From: Kocuria flava
GTDB taxonomy: Bacteria > Actinomycetota > Actinomycetes > Actinomycetales > Micrococcaceae
NCBI RefSeq assembly: GCF_001482365.1
Contig: NZ_CP013254.1
Coordinates: forward strand, 1,240,001-1,304,000
Direction: 5' to 3'
Length of the DNA stretch: 64,000 bases
Shown here: positions 39,563 through 47,007 of the stretch, piece after piece
Numbering within the stretch: position 1 is the first letter of the stretch
Layout of the letters: each line of letters starts with the position of its first letter
Notes under the pieces: model-generated
The model's input: the letters and a program-made list of their open reading frames with translations, nothing else
What the model was told of the DNA's origin: nothing
The model's database searches: none
Translations under genes and position numbers: made by a program

Positions 39563-40615
39563 ATGACCGACATCACCGCCCTGCCCGCGGACCCGGAGCC
39601 GTACGTGCTCGCCGAGGTCCGCGACGGGACCGGCCACCTCGTGCTGAACCGGCCCCGCCAGCTCAACGCGCTCACCGCGCAGATGTACCTCGACCTGCGC
39701 GCGGCCCTCGACGCGTGGCGCGACGACGACGCCGTGGACCACGTGCTGGTCACCTCCGCCTCCCCGAAGGCGTGGTGCGCCGGCGGGGACATCCGCCAGG
39801 TCCGCGAGGCCGTCACGAGCGGGCGGATCGGGGCGGCCACGCGGGTCTTCGCCGTCGAGTACGCCCTCGACTGCCTCATCGCCGACTACCCCAAGCCCTA
39901 CGTGGCGCTGATGAACGGCATCTGCATGGGCGGGGGCATGGGCATCTCCGTGCACGGCTCCCACCGGGTGGTCGGCCCCTCGACCGTGCTGGCCATGCCC
40001 GAGACGCGGATCGGCTTCTTCACGGACATCGGCGCCTCCTGGTTCCTGCCCCGCGTCTCGCGCCCGGGACGCCGGGACGAGCCCGGCCTCGCCGTCGGCC
40101 GCTGGCTGGCCCTGGGCGGGCAGCGGATCACCGGGGCGGACGCCGTGGCCCTCGGCCTCGCCGACGTCCTGGTCGCCGACGAGGACTTCCCCGCGCTCGC
40201 GGACGCCGTGGTCGCCGAGGGGCCGGAGGCGGCCCTGGCGCGCTTCGCCCGCGACCCGGGACCCTCCGCGGTCGTGGAGCGGTGGGACGAGATCGAGCAG
40301 CGCTACGGCGCCGGCACCCTCGAGGAGATCGTCGCCGCGGCCCCCGAGGACCTCGAGGGCATGAGCCCGTCCTCCCTCGTGCGCACCTTCGAGCTGCTCG
40401 AGCGCGGCGCCGCCGAGCACGACGTCCGCTCGTGCCTGGGGCGGGAGCTGCGGCTGGCCGCGGACACGATCGCCCGCCCCGACTTCGCCGAGGGGGTGCG
40501 CGCGGTGCTCGTGGACAAGGACAACGCCCCGTCCTGGGAGCACGCCTCGGTCGCCGACGTCGACGTCGCCGCCGTGCGCGCCCTGCTCGACGAGAAGCTG
40601 CCGCTGCCCCTCTGA
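39563..40615 (+). CDS. 3-hydroxyisobutyryl-CoA hydrolase/enoyl-CoA hydratase-like protein
   Basis: Crotonase-fold protein of 350 residues. WCAGGDIRQVREA and NGICMGGGMGISVHG supply the two halves of the oxyanion hole, and MPETRIGFFTDIGASWFLPR is diagnostic for the HIBCH branch, as is the C-terminal extension with GVRAVLVDKDNAPSWEH. It probably hydrolyses 3-hydroxyisobutyryl-CoA in valine breakdown. ATG at 39563 follows CAGGGT by 6 bases; no ribosome site is visible. Gene stands alone, convergent with a small membrane protein gene (7 bases between the stops). Confidence 0.9.
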   Translation: MTDITALPADPEPYVLAEVRDGTGHLVLNRPRQLNALTAQMYLDLRAALDAWRDDDAVDHVLVTSASPKAWCAGGDIRQVREAVTSGRIGAATRVFAVEYALDCLIADYPKPYVALMNGICMGGGMGISVHGSHRVVGPSTVLAMPETRIGFFTDIGASWFLPRVSRPGRRDEPGLAVGRWLALGGQRITGADAVALGLADVLVADEDFPALADAVVAEGPEAALARFARDPGPSAVVERWDEIEQRYGAGTLEEIVAAAPEDLEGMSPSSLVRTFELLERGAAEHDVRSCLGRELRLAADTIARPDFAEGVRAVLVDKDNAPSWEHASVADVDVAAVRALLDEKLPLPL

Positions 40616-40622
40616 GCCCCGC

Positions 40623-41123
40623 TCACCCGTCCCGGGCGACCGGGGCGGGGCGCACGACGTGGCGGCGCCAGCCCAGCAGGAGCACGACGGCCAGGGCCGC
40701 GGTGACGACCACGAACCCGGCGAGGGTGTCCCGGGCGGCGAGGCTGCGGAGGATGCCGTAGACGAGGGTGAACAGCGCTCCCAGCTCGACGCCCTCCGCG
40801 AGGACCCGGTGGCGCCGCTCCACGGCCAGGCCCGCCGCGAGCAGCGCCACGGCCGCGACGGTCGCGGCGATGCCGACGTCCCGGTGGTGGGCCGCGGCCC
40901 GGTCCTCCCACGCCCGCCGCTGCTCCTCGTAGGCCTGCCACGCCGGCAGCTCCTCGGCCGTCAGGGCCCGGCGCTCCTGAACGAGGGCCAGACCCCCCGG
41001 CGGCTCCGGCTCGGGCGGACCGGGGTGGACCGTGCTGATGCCCGTGCCGACGAACAGCGCCAGCATCAGCCCCAGGCAGAACGTGTAGACCGCACGCACC
41101 ACCCGGGTCTCCGTCGTCGTCAT
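40623..41123 (-). CDS. Small membrane protein, paralogue of 43980-44504
   Basis: A 166-residue protein with four predicted membrane helices (about 12-30, 78-95, 104-124 and 132-150) and a charged loop rich in Glu, Arg and Trp between the first two (EERRALTAEELPAWQAYEEQRRAWED). N-terminal residues VVRAVYTFCLGLMLALFVGTG and the following VHPGPPEPEPP match the other paralogue (IVYTFFLGALIALFVGLG, FHPGPEMPEYP). The final GWRRH also matches. ATG at 41123 has GGAGGG. Family and function unknown. It is divergent from the phosphoribosyltransferase-hydrolase gene. Confidence 0.75.
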   Translation of the reverse strand: MTTTETRVVRAVYTFCLGLMLALFVGTGISTVHPGPPEPEPPGGLALVQERRALTAEELPAWQAYEEQRRAWEDRAAAHHRDVGIAATVAAVALLAAGLAVERRHRVLAEGVELGALFTLVYGILRSLAARDTLAGFVVVTAALAVVLLLGWRRHVVRPAPVARDG

Positions 41124-41235
41124 GGACCCGTTCCCTCCGTCGTCCGCCGCTGCCGCCCCCATCATCGCCCGGGCACCGGCCGGCGTCCACGGCCGTCACC
41201 TCCCGGGCGGGTCTTCCGCGCCCCCGCACCCCTGC

Positions 41236-41250
41236 CTACCCTGGGAGCAC
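41236..41250 (+). promoter_or_regulatory. Putative promoter core with shared 15-mer
   Basis: CTACCCTGGGAGCAC contains a TACCCT -10 (41237-41242). The same 15 bases occur upstream of the third universal stress gene at 46457-46471, and a variant CTACCGTGGGAG at the STAS operon promoter. The phosphoribosyltransferase-hydrolase ATG follows about 49 bases later. Confidence 0.5.
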
Positions 41251-41298
41251 CTCGGACGGGCCCGGCAGGGAACGGGCCCGGGAAGGCGGGTGGGGACC

Positions 41299-42651
41299 AT
41301 GACGATCTACGAGGACCGGGTCGACGCCGGACGTCAGCTGGCCCGGCGGCTGCTGCCGCTGCGGGGCCAGGACGTGGTCGTGCTGGGGCTGCCGCGCGGG
41401 GGCGTGCCCGTGGCCTTCCAGGTGGCCATGGCACTGGACGCGCCCCTGGACGTGATCGTGGTGCGCAAGCTCGGCGTCCCGTCCCAGCCCGAGCTGGCGA
41501 TGGGGGCCATCGGCGAGGAGGGCGCCCGGGTGCTCGACGAGCGCACCGTGCGCTACTTCGGGCTGGGGGAGGAGCAGGTCGCCGCCGTGGAGGAGCGCGA
41601 GCGCGCGGTGCTGGAGGAGCGCACCACCCGCTTCCGCGAGGGCCGCGAGCGCGTGGACCTCACCGGGCGCACGGCCCTGGTCGTCGACGACGGCATCGCC
41701 ACCGGTGCCACGGCCCGGGTGGCCTGCCGGATCGCCCGCCAGCTCGGGGCCGCCCGCGTGGTGCTGGCCGTGCCGGTCGCCCCGGAGGAGGCGGTGGCGC
41801 GGGTGGCCGAGGCGGACGAGGTCGTCTGCCTGGCGACCCCGCACTTCTTCACGGCCGTCGGCTACCACTACCGGGACTTCTCGCCGACGGACGACGACGA
41901 GGTCGTGGCCCTGCTCGACGCCGCCGCGCGCCGGCACCTGCCGCAGCTGCCGGGGCCCCCGGGGGACGGTGCGGGCGCCGGCACCGGACCCGTGGACCAG
42001 GACGTGCGCATCCCCGCCGGCGGGGCCGAGCTGGAGGGGCACCTCGTGCTGCCCCGCCCCGGGGCCGGGGTCGTGGTCTTCGCCCACGGCTCCGGCAGCA
42101 GCCGGCACAGCCCCCGCAACCGCTACGTCGCCGAGGTGCTGCAGGAGGCGGGGCTGGGCACCCTGCTCCTGGACCTGCTCACCCCGCGGGAGGAGGCCGA
42201 CCGCGCCAACGTCTTCGACATCGGGCTGCTGGCGCAGCGCCTGGGCGCGGCCACCGCGTGGCTGCAGCAGCTGCCCGCCGCGGCCTCCTCGCCCGTGGGC
42301 TGGTTCGGGGCCAGCACGGGCGCGGGGGCGGCCCTGTGGGCGGCGGCCGAGCCGGGGGCCCGCGTGCGGGCGGTGGTCTCGCGCGGCGGGCGCCCGGACC
42401 TCGCGGGCCCGCGCCTGGGCGAAGTCCGCGCGCCGACGCTGCTCGTCGTCGGCGGGCAGGACCCGGAGGTGCTCGCCCTCAACCGGCGGGCCGCGCAGAT
42501 GCTGCACTGCCCGCACCGGCTGGTCGTGGTGCCCGGGGCCACCCACCTGTTCGAGGAGCCCGGCACCCTCGCGCAGGCCGCCGAGCTGGCCCGCGACTGG
42601 TTCACCGACCACCTCGGCGCCTCCGGCGGCGAGGGCGGGGGCCCGCGGTGA
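41299..42651 (+). CDS. Phosphoribosyltransferase-dienelactone hydrolase fusion protein
   Basis: A 450-residue two-domain protein. Residues 1-215 are a PRTase fold with LPRGGVPVAFQVA and the PRPP loop ALVVDDGIATGATA. Residues 235-445 are an alpha/beta hydrolase: FAHGSGSSRHSPRN oxyanion loop, GWFGASTGAGAAL with nucleophile Ser, GGQDPEVL (Asp) and GATHLFEEPGTL (His). This domain pair is that of Mycobacterium tuberculosis Rv0571c, a DosR-regulated protein of unknown reaction. ATG at 41299; the upstream GGTGGGGACC gives a weak ribosome site. Stop overlaps the next gene (GTGA), so the pair is cotranslated. Confidence 0.88.
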   Translation: MTIYEDRVDAGRQLARRLLPLRGQDVVVLGLPRGGVPVAFQVAMALDAPLDVIVVRKLGVPSQPELAMGAIGEEGARVLDERTVRYFGLGEEQVAAVEERERAVLEERTTRFREGRERVDLTGRTALVVDDGIATGATARVACRIARQLGAARVVLAVPVAPEEAVARVAEADEVVCLATPHFFTAVGYHYRDFSPTDDDEVVALLDAAARRHLPQLPGPPGDGAGAGTGPVDQDVRIPAGGAELEGHLVLPRPGAGVVVFAHGSGSSRHSPRNRYVAEVLQEAGLGTLLLDLLTPREEADRANVFDIGLLAQRLGAATAWLQQLPAAASSPVGWFGASTGAGAALWAAAEPGARVRAVVSRGGRPDLAGPRLGEVRAPTLLVVGGQDPEVLALNRRAAQMLHCPHRLVVVPGATHLFEEPGTLAQAAELARDWFTDHLGASGGEGGGPR

Positions 42652-43970
42652 GCCCGCGGCGCAGCCCGTCCCCGGGGACGGACGTGCTCGCGCAGATCCG
42701 CTCCCTGGCCGGTCCGCTGGTCGCCCCGGAGGACCTCGACCGGCTCGTGGAGCGCTGCGCCGGGGCGCGCTGGGTGTGCGTGGGGGAGGCCTCCCACGGC
42801 ACGCACGAGTACTACCGGTGGCGGTCGCTGCTGAGCCGCCGGCTGATCGAGGAGCACGGCGTCGCCTGGATCGGCGTTGAGGGCGACTGGCCGGACTGCT
42901 GGCGGCTCGACCGGTGGGTGCGCGGGCTCGGCGACCAGGACCTGGACGCCCGCGGCGTGCTCGCCGGCTTCGAGCGGTGGCCCACCTGGATGTGGGCCAA
43001 CGAGGAGGTCGCCGAGTTCCTGGACTGGCTGCGGGAGTTCAACGAGCGTCGGCCCGCGCCGCGGCAGGTGGGCTTCTACGGCCTCGACGTGTACTCGCTG
43101 TGGGACTCCCTGCGCGAGATCATCGCCTGGCTCGAGCAGCACGCCCCCGAGGCGCTGCCGGCGGCCCTGCAGGCCTGGCAGTGCTTCGTGCCCTTCCACG
43201 AGGACCCGCACGAGTACGCGTGGAGCACCCGGATCGTGCCGGAGAGCTGCGAGCCGGACGTCGTGGCGCTGCTGGCCGAGGTGCGCCGGCGGACCCTGGG
43301 CCGGACCGCGGAGGACCCCGGGGCCTTCACGGCGGCGCTCAACGCGATGGTCGCCGCCGACGCCGAGCGCTACTACCGCACGATGGTCCTCGGCGACCGC
43401 CGGTCCTGGAACGTGCGCGACCAGCACATGGCGGACGTCGCGGACCTGCTGGCCCGCCACCACGGCCCCGGGTCGACGGGGCTGGTGTGGGCGCACAACT
43501 CGCACGTGGGCGACGCCCGGGCCACCGACATGTTCGACGCGGGGCTGGTCAACGTGGGCCAGCTGCTGCGGGAGCGCCACGCCCCGGCCGAGGTGGTCCT
43601 CGTGGGCGCGGCCGGGTGGACCGGCACCGTGGTCGCGGCCGAGGCGTGGGGCGAGCCCGAGGAGGTCGTGGCCGTGCCGGAGGCCCGTGCCGGCAGCCAC
43701 GAGGACCTGCTCCACCGGGCCCTCGGGGAGCCGGCCGCGATGGTCTTCGGCCGGGACCGGTCGGGACCGTGGCTGTCGGGGCGGTGGGGCCACCGGGCGG
43801 TCGGCGTCGTCTACCACCCGTGGCGCGAGGCCGGCAACTACGTCCCCACGCGCATGGGGGAGCGCTACGACGCGCTGCTGTGGTTCGAGGACACCCGGGC
43901 CCTGCGCCCGCTGCACCACGAGCTCCCGCCCGAGGAGCCGGAGCTGGGGACCGAGCCGACCGGCCTGTGA
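42648..43970 (+). CDS. Erythromycin-esterase-like protein
   Basis: A 440-residue EreA/B-superfamily hydrolase. Landmarks are CVGEASHGTHEYYRWRS (Glu and His), WIGVEGDWPD (second Glu), and GLVWAHNSHVGDARATDM with the metal or catalytic His. Most bacterial members do not act on macrolides; the M. tuberculosis Rv2030c protein fuses a PRTase to this domain and is encoded next to hspX in the DosR regulon. Here the PRTase is in the preceding gene, overlapping by 4 bases, as though the fusion were split. GTG start at 42648. No signal peptide. Confidence 0.88.
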   Translation: MSPRRSPSPGTDVLAQIRSLAGPLVAPEDLDRLVERCAGARWVCVGEASHGTHEYYRWRSLLSRRLIEEHGVAWIGVEGDWPDCWRLDRWVRGLGDQDLDARGVLAGFERWPTWMWANEEVAEFLDWLREFNERRPAPRQVGFYGLDVYSLWDSLREIIAWLEQHAPEALPAALQAWQCFVPFHEDPHEYAWSTRIVPESCEPDVVALLAEVRRRTLGRTAEDPGAFTAALNAMVAADAERYYRTMVLGDRRSWNVRDQHMADVADLLARHHGPGSTGLVWAHNSHVGDARATDMFDAGLVNVGQLLRERHAPAEVVLVGAAGWTGTVVAAEAWGEPEEVVAVPEARAGSHEDLLHRALGEPAAMVFGRDRSGPWLSGRWGHRAVGVVYHPWREAGNYVPTRMGERYDALLWFEDTRALRPLHHELPPEEPELGTEPTGL

Positions 43971-43979
43971 CCCCGGGCG

Positions 43980-44504
43980 TCAGCCCGCCGGCGGCGCCGC
44001 CGCGGCCGTCTCCGCGGGCGGGCGCGGGCCCTCGTGGCGGTCCTGGAAGAAGCGGCGCCAGCCCAGGAACAGCACCACGGCCAGCCCCACGGACACGGCG
44101 GCGAAGGTCAGCCCCGTCTCGTCCGAGGCGAAGCTGCGCCCGACCGCGTAGACCAGGTTGAACAGCCCGCCGAGCATCACACCGTTGGTCAGCACCTGGT
44201 TGCGCCGTTCGAGGACCAGGCTCAGGGCCAGCAGCAGGACCGAGGCGGCCAGGGACACCACGGCGACGTCGCGGTTGTAGTCGTTGCGCTCCTCCTGCCA
44301 CGAGCGCATCTGCTGCTCGTACTCCCGCTCCCGGGCGAGCTGCTCCTCGGTGGGTTCCTCGCCGGGGGTGAACTGCATCTCGACCGGGTACTCGGGCATC
44401 TCCGGTCCCGGGTGGAAGGTCTGGATCCCCAGCCCCACGAACAGGGCGATCAGCGCCCCCAGGAAGAAGGTGTAGACGATCTTCATCACTCGGTTGTCGT
44501 CCAC
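43980..44504 (-). CDS. Small membrane protein, paralogue of 40623-41123
   Basis: A 174-residue protein with four predicted membrane helices (about 10-30, 85-105, 110-130 and 140-158) and a long charged loop (EEPTEEQLAREREYEQQMRS) between the first two, probably a helical hairpin or coiled coil. Residues VYTFFLGALIALFVGLG, FHPGPEMPEYP and the LGWRRFFQ tail align with the paralogue 3 kb away. GTG at 44504 is chosen over an ATG at 44486 because a GGAG site lies 7 bases upstream and the paralogue also has residues before the helix. Convergent with the esterase gene (9 bases between stops). Function unknown. Confidence 0.75.
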   Translation of the reverse strand: MDDNRVMKIVYTFFLGALIALFVGLGIQTFHPGPEMPEYPVEMQFTPGEEPTEEQLAREREYEQQMRSWQEERNDYNRDVAVVSLAASVLLLALSLVLERRNQVLTNGVMLGGLFNLVYAVGRSFASDETGLTFAAVSVGLAVVLFLGWRRFFQDRHEGPRPPAETAAAAPPAG

Positions 44505-44859
44505 GGCGCGCTCCGATCCTCGTGCCCCGGGGCCCGCCGCCGGCCGGCCGCGGCGCTCCGGGTGCCTCCATTGTGGGCCGCCTCCGCCCGCGCGGCCAGC
44601 ACCGCCGCGGCCGGGACGCCCCGGGACCACGACCCGGTGCGCCCCGGCGGGCCGCGGCCCCGTCCGGCCCCCGGTGCGGGCCCGGACGGGGAGGGGCTCG
44701 TCATGTGCGCGCGAGCAGACCCGGACCCTTGGGCCCGGGCCCGCGACGGGCCTACCCTGGCGGTGCCGGGGCAGGGCTCCTGCCGCCGGCCGGCTCCCCG
44801 GGGAGCGGACGTGGCTCCCCGCCGGCCGCGACCGGCGCTCGGAGGAAGGAGGTCCGACC
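44505..44859. promoter_or_regulatory. 355-bp divergent control region upstream of hsp20
   Basis: No coding gene is supported here. The plus-strand half carries TTGGGC (44729-44734) and TACCCT (44753-44758) with 18 bases between, a plausible hsp20 promoter giving a leader of about 95 bases ending in GGAGGAAGGAGG. CCGGACCCTTGGGCCCGG (44721-44738) straddles the -35. Nothing clear was found for the minus-strand gene except CACAAT near 44570. Confidence 0.5.
44721..44738. promoter_or_regulatory. 18-bp palindrome overlapping the hsp20 -35
   Basis: CCGGACCCTTGGGCCCGG: seven of nine pairs are symmetric, with GGACC and GGCCC half-sites separated by four bases. Centre is about 36 bases before the presumed transcription start. 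Spacing is like that of DevR/DosR-type activator boxes, but the sequence is not the mycobacterial consensus. Confidence 0.4.
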
Positions 44860-45483
44860 ATGGCCGGACTGATGCGCAGGGACCCGTTCGAGGTGCTGGA
44901 GCCGTTCCGCCGGCTCCTGGAGGGCGGGGATCTGCAGGCGGCGACGCCGCGGGTCGAGGAGTTCCGGGAGGGCAGCACCGTGGTGATCCGCGCGGAGCTG
45001 CCCGGCATCGACCCCGAGGCGGACGTCGAACTGACCGTCGTGGACGACACGCTGCGGCTGCGCGCCGAGCGGCGCGAGCGCAGCGAGCACAGGACCAAGG
45101 ACGGCTACCGCTCGGAGTTCCACTACGGCTCGTTCTCCCGCACGCTCCCGCTTCCCGCGGGGTGCAAGGAGGAGGACATCACCGCGACCTACACCGACGG
45201 CGTCCTCGAGGTCCGGGCCCCCGTGCGGGAGCAGGACGAGCGGCCGGCGACCCGGCGGATCCCCGTCCGGCGCACCGGCGGGGCCCTGGGCGCGGGCGGC
45301 ACGAGCTCCGGCGGTGCGGAGACGGGCGGCACGGGTGCCGCAGGCACCGCGGCCGGCGGCACGGCGACCGGCACGGGCACGACCGGCGCGACGCCCGGCA
45401 CGACGACGGCGGGCGGCACGGGTCCCGCCACCCCGGCCGGCGGGAGCACGGGCGGACCGGCGCCCGAGGGGAGCATCCCGTGA
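44860..45483 (+). CDS. Hsp20-family small heat-shock protein (alpha-crystallin)
   Basis: ATP-independent holdase chaperone. The 207-residue protein has a short N-arm, an alpha-crystallin domain at about 30-135 (TPRVEEFREGSTVVIRAELPG, GIDPEADVELTVVDDTLRL, YGSFSRTLPLPAGC, ATYTDGVLEVRAPV) and then RRIPVRR, an I-x-[IV]-like anchor. Unusually the last 65 residues are a low-complexity Gly/Thr/Ala tail (GGTGAAGTAAGGTATGTGTT). ATG at 44860 has GGAGGAAGGAGG, one of the strongest ribosome sites here. The stop overlaps the first USP gene. Closest functional analogue by context is mycobacterial HspX. Confidence 0.93.
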   Translation: MAGLMRRDPFEVLEPFRRLLEGGDLQAATPRVEEFREGSTVVIRAELPGIDPEADVELTVVDDTLRLRAERRERSEHRTKDGYRSEFHYGSFSRTLPLPAGCKEEDITATYTDGVLEVRAPVREQDERPATRRIPVRRTGGALGAGGTSSGGAETGGTGAAGTAAGGTATGTGTTGATPGTTTAGGTGPATPAGGSTGGPAPEGSIP

Positions 45484-45914
45484 CCGAGCCGGAGCGGCCG
45501 GGCGAGCGGGTCGTCGTCGGCCTCGACGGCTCGGAGTCCTCGAAGGAGGCGCTGCGCGAGGGCCTGCGCCTGGCCCAGGCCCTCGACCTGCCGCTGGAGG
45601 CGGTCATGTGCTGGGAGGATCCCCTCCTGTTCGAGAGCTACCGCGTGGTCGACCCCGAGGAGTTCCGGGTCGCGAGCGAGCAGCTGCTCGAGCGGACGCT
45701 GGCGGAGGTCCTCGGGCCCGAGCGCCCCGCCCGGCTGACGTCCCGGCTCCTGCGGGGCCGGCCCGCCGAGCAGCTGATCGAGTGCAGCGAGGGCGCGCGC
45801 ATGCTCGTCGTGGGCAGCCGCGGGCGCGGCGGGGTCGCCGGGATGCTCCTGGGCTCCGTCGGCTCCGCGCTCGTGTCCCACGCCCGGTGCCCGGTGCTGG
45901 TCGTCCGGCACTGA
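45480..45914 (+). CDS. Universal stress protein (UspA family), first copy
   Basis: A 144-residue single-domain USP. VVVGLDGSESSKEALREGLR at residues 10-29 and the ATP-binding VVGSRGRGGVAGMLLGSVGSALVSHA stretch (split here: GSRGRGGVAGMLLGSVG) mark the ATP-binding type with G-x2-G-x9-G-S/T. The end CPVLVVRH is standard. GTG start overlaps the hsp20 stop (GTGA), so it is cotranslated with the chaperone. A 34-bp perfect palindrome follows the stop. Confidence 0.93.
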   Translation: MTEPERPGERVVVGLDGSESSKEALREGLRLAQALDLPLEAVMCWEDPLLFESYRVVDPEEFRVASEQLLERTLAEVLGPERPARLTSRLLRGRPAEQLIECSEGARMLVVGSRGRGGVAGMLLGSVGSALVSHARCPVLVVRH

Positions 45915-45918
45915 CCCG

Positions 45919-45952
45919 CCCCGCTCCCGTCCCTGCAGGGACGGGAGCGGGG
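45919..45952. terminator. 34-bp perfect palindrome after the hsp20-usp pair
   Basis: CCCCGCTCCCGTCCC, TGCA centre, then the exact complement, 45919-45952. It begins 4 bases after the first USP stop and ends 47 bases before the second USP start. Most likely a terminator; a protein-binding role cannot be excluded because the next gene has no other obvious promoter. Confidence 0.65.
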
Positions 45953-45999
45953 TCCACGACCCACGGCGCCGTCGGCGGCGCGGACGGAGGAGGACCGCC

Positions 46000-46437
46000 A
46001 TGACAGCACCCGGACCCGACGAGCAGGCCCCCGTGCTGGTGGGCATCGACGGCTCCGCCGGCTCCCGGGCGGCGCTGCGCGCCGCCGCGCGCATCGCGCA
46101 GGCCCTGGACGCCCCGCTCGAGGTGCTCATGCTCTGGGAGGGGCCGCCGCTCTACGAGGGCTGGGACGTCGTGGACCCCGACCGGCCCCCGGAGGGCAGC
46201 GTGCGGCTGCTGCGGGAGTCGCTGGCGGAGGTCTTCGGCGAGCGGCTGCCCGCCACGGTGCGGGCCCGGCTGGTGCACGGGCGCCCCGCCGAGCGGCTCG
46301 TCGCCGAGAGCGGGCGCGCCCAGCTGCTCGTCGTGGGCCGCCGCGGCCACAGCGGGCTGCGCAGCGCCGCCCCGGGCTCGGTGTCCACCGCCTGCGTGGG
46401 GCACGCCCGCTGCCCCGTGATGGTCGTCAAGCACTGA
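46000..46437 (+). CDS. Universal stress protein, second copy
   Basis: A 145-residue USP with VLVGIDGSAGSRAALRAAAR near the N-terminus and LLVVGRRGHSGLRSAAPGSVSTACVGHA near the end; the ATP-loop spacing G-x2-G-x9 is shortened, so nucleotide binding may be altered. It ends CPVMVVKH. ATG at 46000 has GGAGGAGGACC. Shares about half its residues with its neighbours, suggesting tandem duplication. Confidence 0.92.
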   Translation: MTAPGPDEQAPVLVGIDGSAGSRAALRAAARIAQALDAPLEVLMLWEGPPLYEGWDVVDPDRPPEGSVRLLRESLAEVFGERLPATVRARLVHGRPAERLVAESGRAQLLVVGRRGHSGLRSAAPGSVSTACVGHARCPVMVVKH

Positions 46438-46456
46438 CGTCCCGCGCGGCCGGGGA

Positions 46457-46471
46457 CTACCCTGGGAGCAC
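46457..46471 (+). promoter_or_regulatory. Putative promoter core of the third USP gene
   Basis: CTACCCTGGGAGCAC, identical to 41236-41250, with TACCCT as -10. The USP start follows 45 bases downstream. GTCCC (46441 area) and GGGAC flank the spacer as a possible inverted repeat. Confidence 0.5.
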
Positions 46472-46516
46472 AGGGCGTGCCGGCCCGCGGGACGCCGCGA
46501 CGAGGGGGTTTCAGCC

Positions 46517-46942
46517 ATGACGGAACCGTCGGAGGACCGCGTCCTGGTCGGGATCGACGGCTCGGAGGCCTCGCAGGAGGCCCTGCGCCTCGCGGCCCGC
46601 CTCGCCCGGGCCCTGGGCGCGCCGCTCGAGGCCATCGCCTGCGCCGGGGACCCCACCGTCCTCGACGCCGACCTGCTCGTGGACGAGGAGGCGCTGCGCG
46701 CCAACCACGAGCGGATCCTCGCCCGGACGGTGGCGGCCGTGTTCGGCGACGACGTCCCACCGGGCCTGCGCACGACCGTGCTGGGCGGCCGCCCCGCCGG
46801 GCGGCTCATCGCCGAGAGCGAGCACGCCCAGCTGCTCGTGCTCGGACGCCACGGCCGCTCCGGGCTCGGGGCGCGCCTGGGCTCGGTCTCCAACGCGTGC
46901 GTGGCCTACGCGCACTGCCCCGTGGTGGTCGTCCGGCACTGA
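46517..46942 (+). CDS. Universal stress protein, third copy
   Basis: A 141-residue USP with VLVGIDGSEASQEALRLAAR at 10-29 and LLVLGRHGRSGLGARLGSVSNACVAYAHCPVVVVRH (two parts) at the end, containing G-x2-G-x9-type ATP loop RHGRSGLGARLGSVS. ATG at 46517 has GAGGGGG upstream. The TACCCT promoter core before it suggests separate transcription from the second copy. Converges with the P-type ATPase gene; 65 bases between stops hold imperfect GC-rich inverted repeats. Confidence 0.92.
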   Translation: MTEPSEDRVLVGIDGSEASQEALRLAARLARALGAPLEAIACAGDPTVLDADLLVDEEALRANHERILARTVAAVFGDDVPPGLRTTVLGGRPAGRLIAESEHAQLLVLGRHGRSGLGARLGSVSNACVAYAHCPVVVVRH

Positions 46943-47007
46943 CGTCCCGCCCGCGCCACCCGCGCGTTCCGGCGCGCGCCGGGGGGCCGGGACGCGGCGG
47001 GCGGCGC

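Noticed and set aside
40659..43970. A 1103-codon plus-strand frame ending in the erythromycin-esterase-like protein
   Set aside because: Only the last 440 codons are real; the rest overlaps a minus-strand gene and the PRTase gene out of frame.
42648..43970. A macrolide-resistance gene reading of the erythromycin-esterase-like protein
   Set aside because: The superfamily is broad and the context is a stress island; the sequence alone does not support antibiotic inactivation.
45919..45952. The 34-bp palindrome as an operator for the second universal stress gene
   Set aside because: Position 4 bases after a stop codon and 15-bp stem favour a terminator; retained as such, with the alternative only noted.
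41140..46516. Canonical mycobacterial DosR boxes (GGGAC-N6-GTCCC type)
   Set aside because: I looked upstream of the stress genes and found no full match. Only partial palindromes (44721-44738, and GTCCC/GGGAC near 46441-46457) are present, so DosR control is left as a hypothesis.
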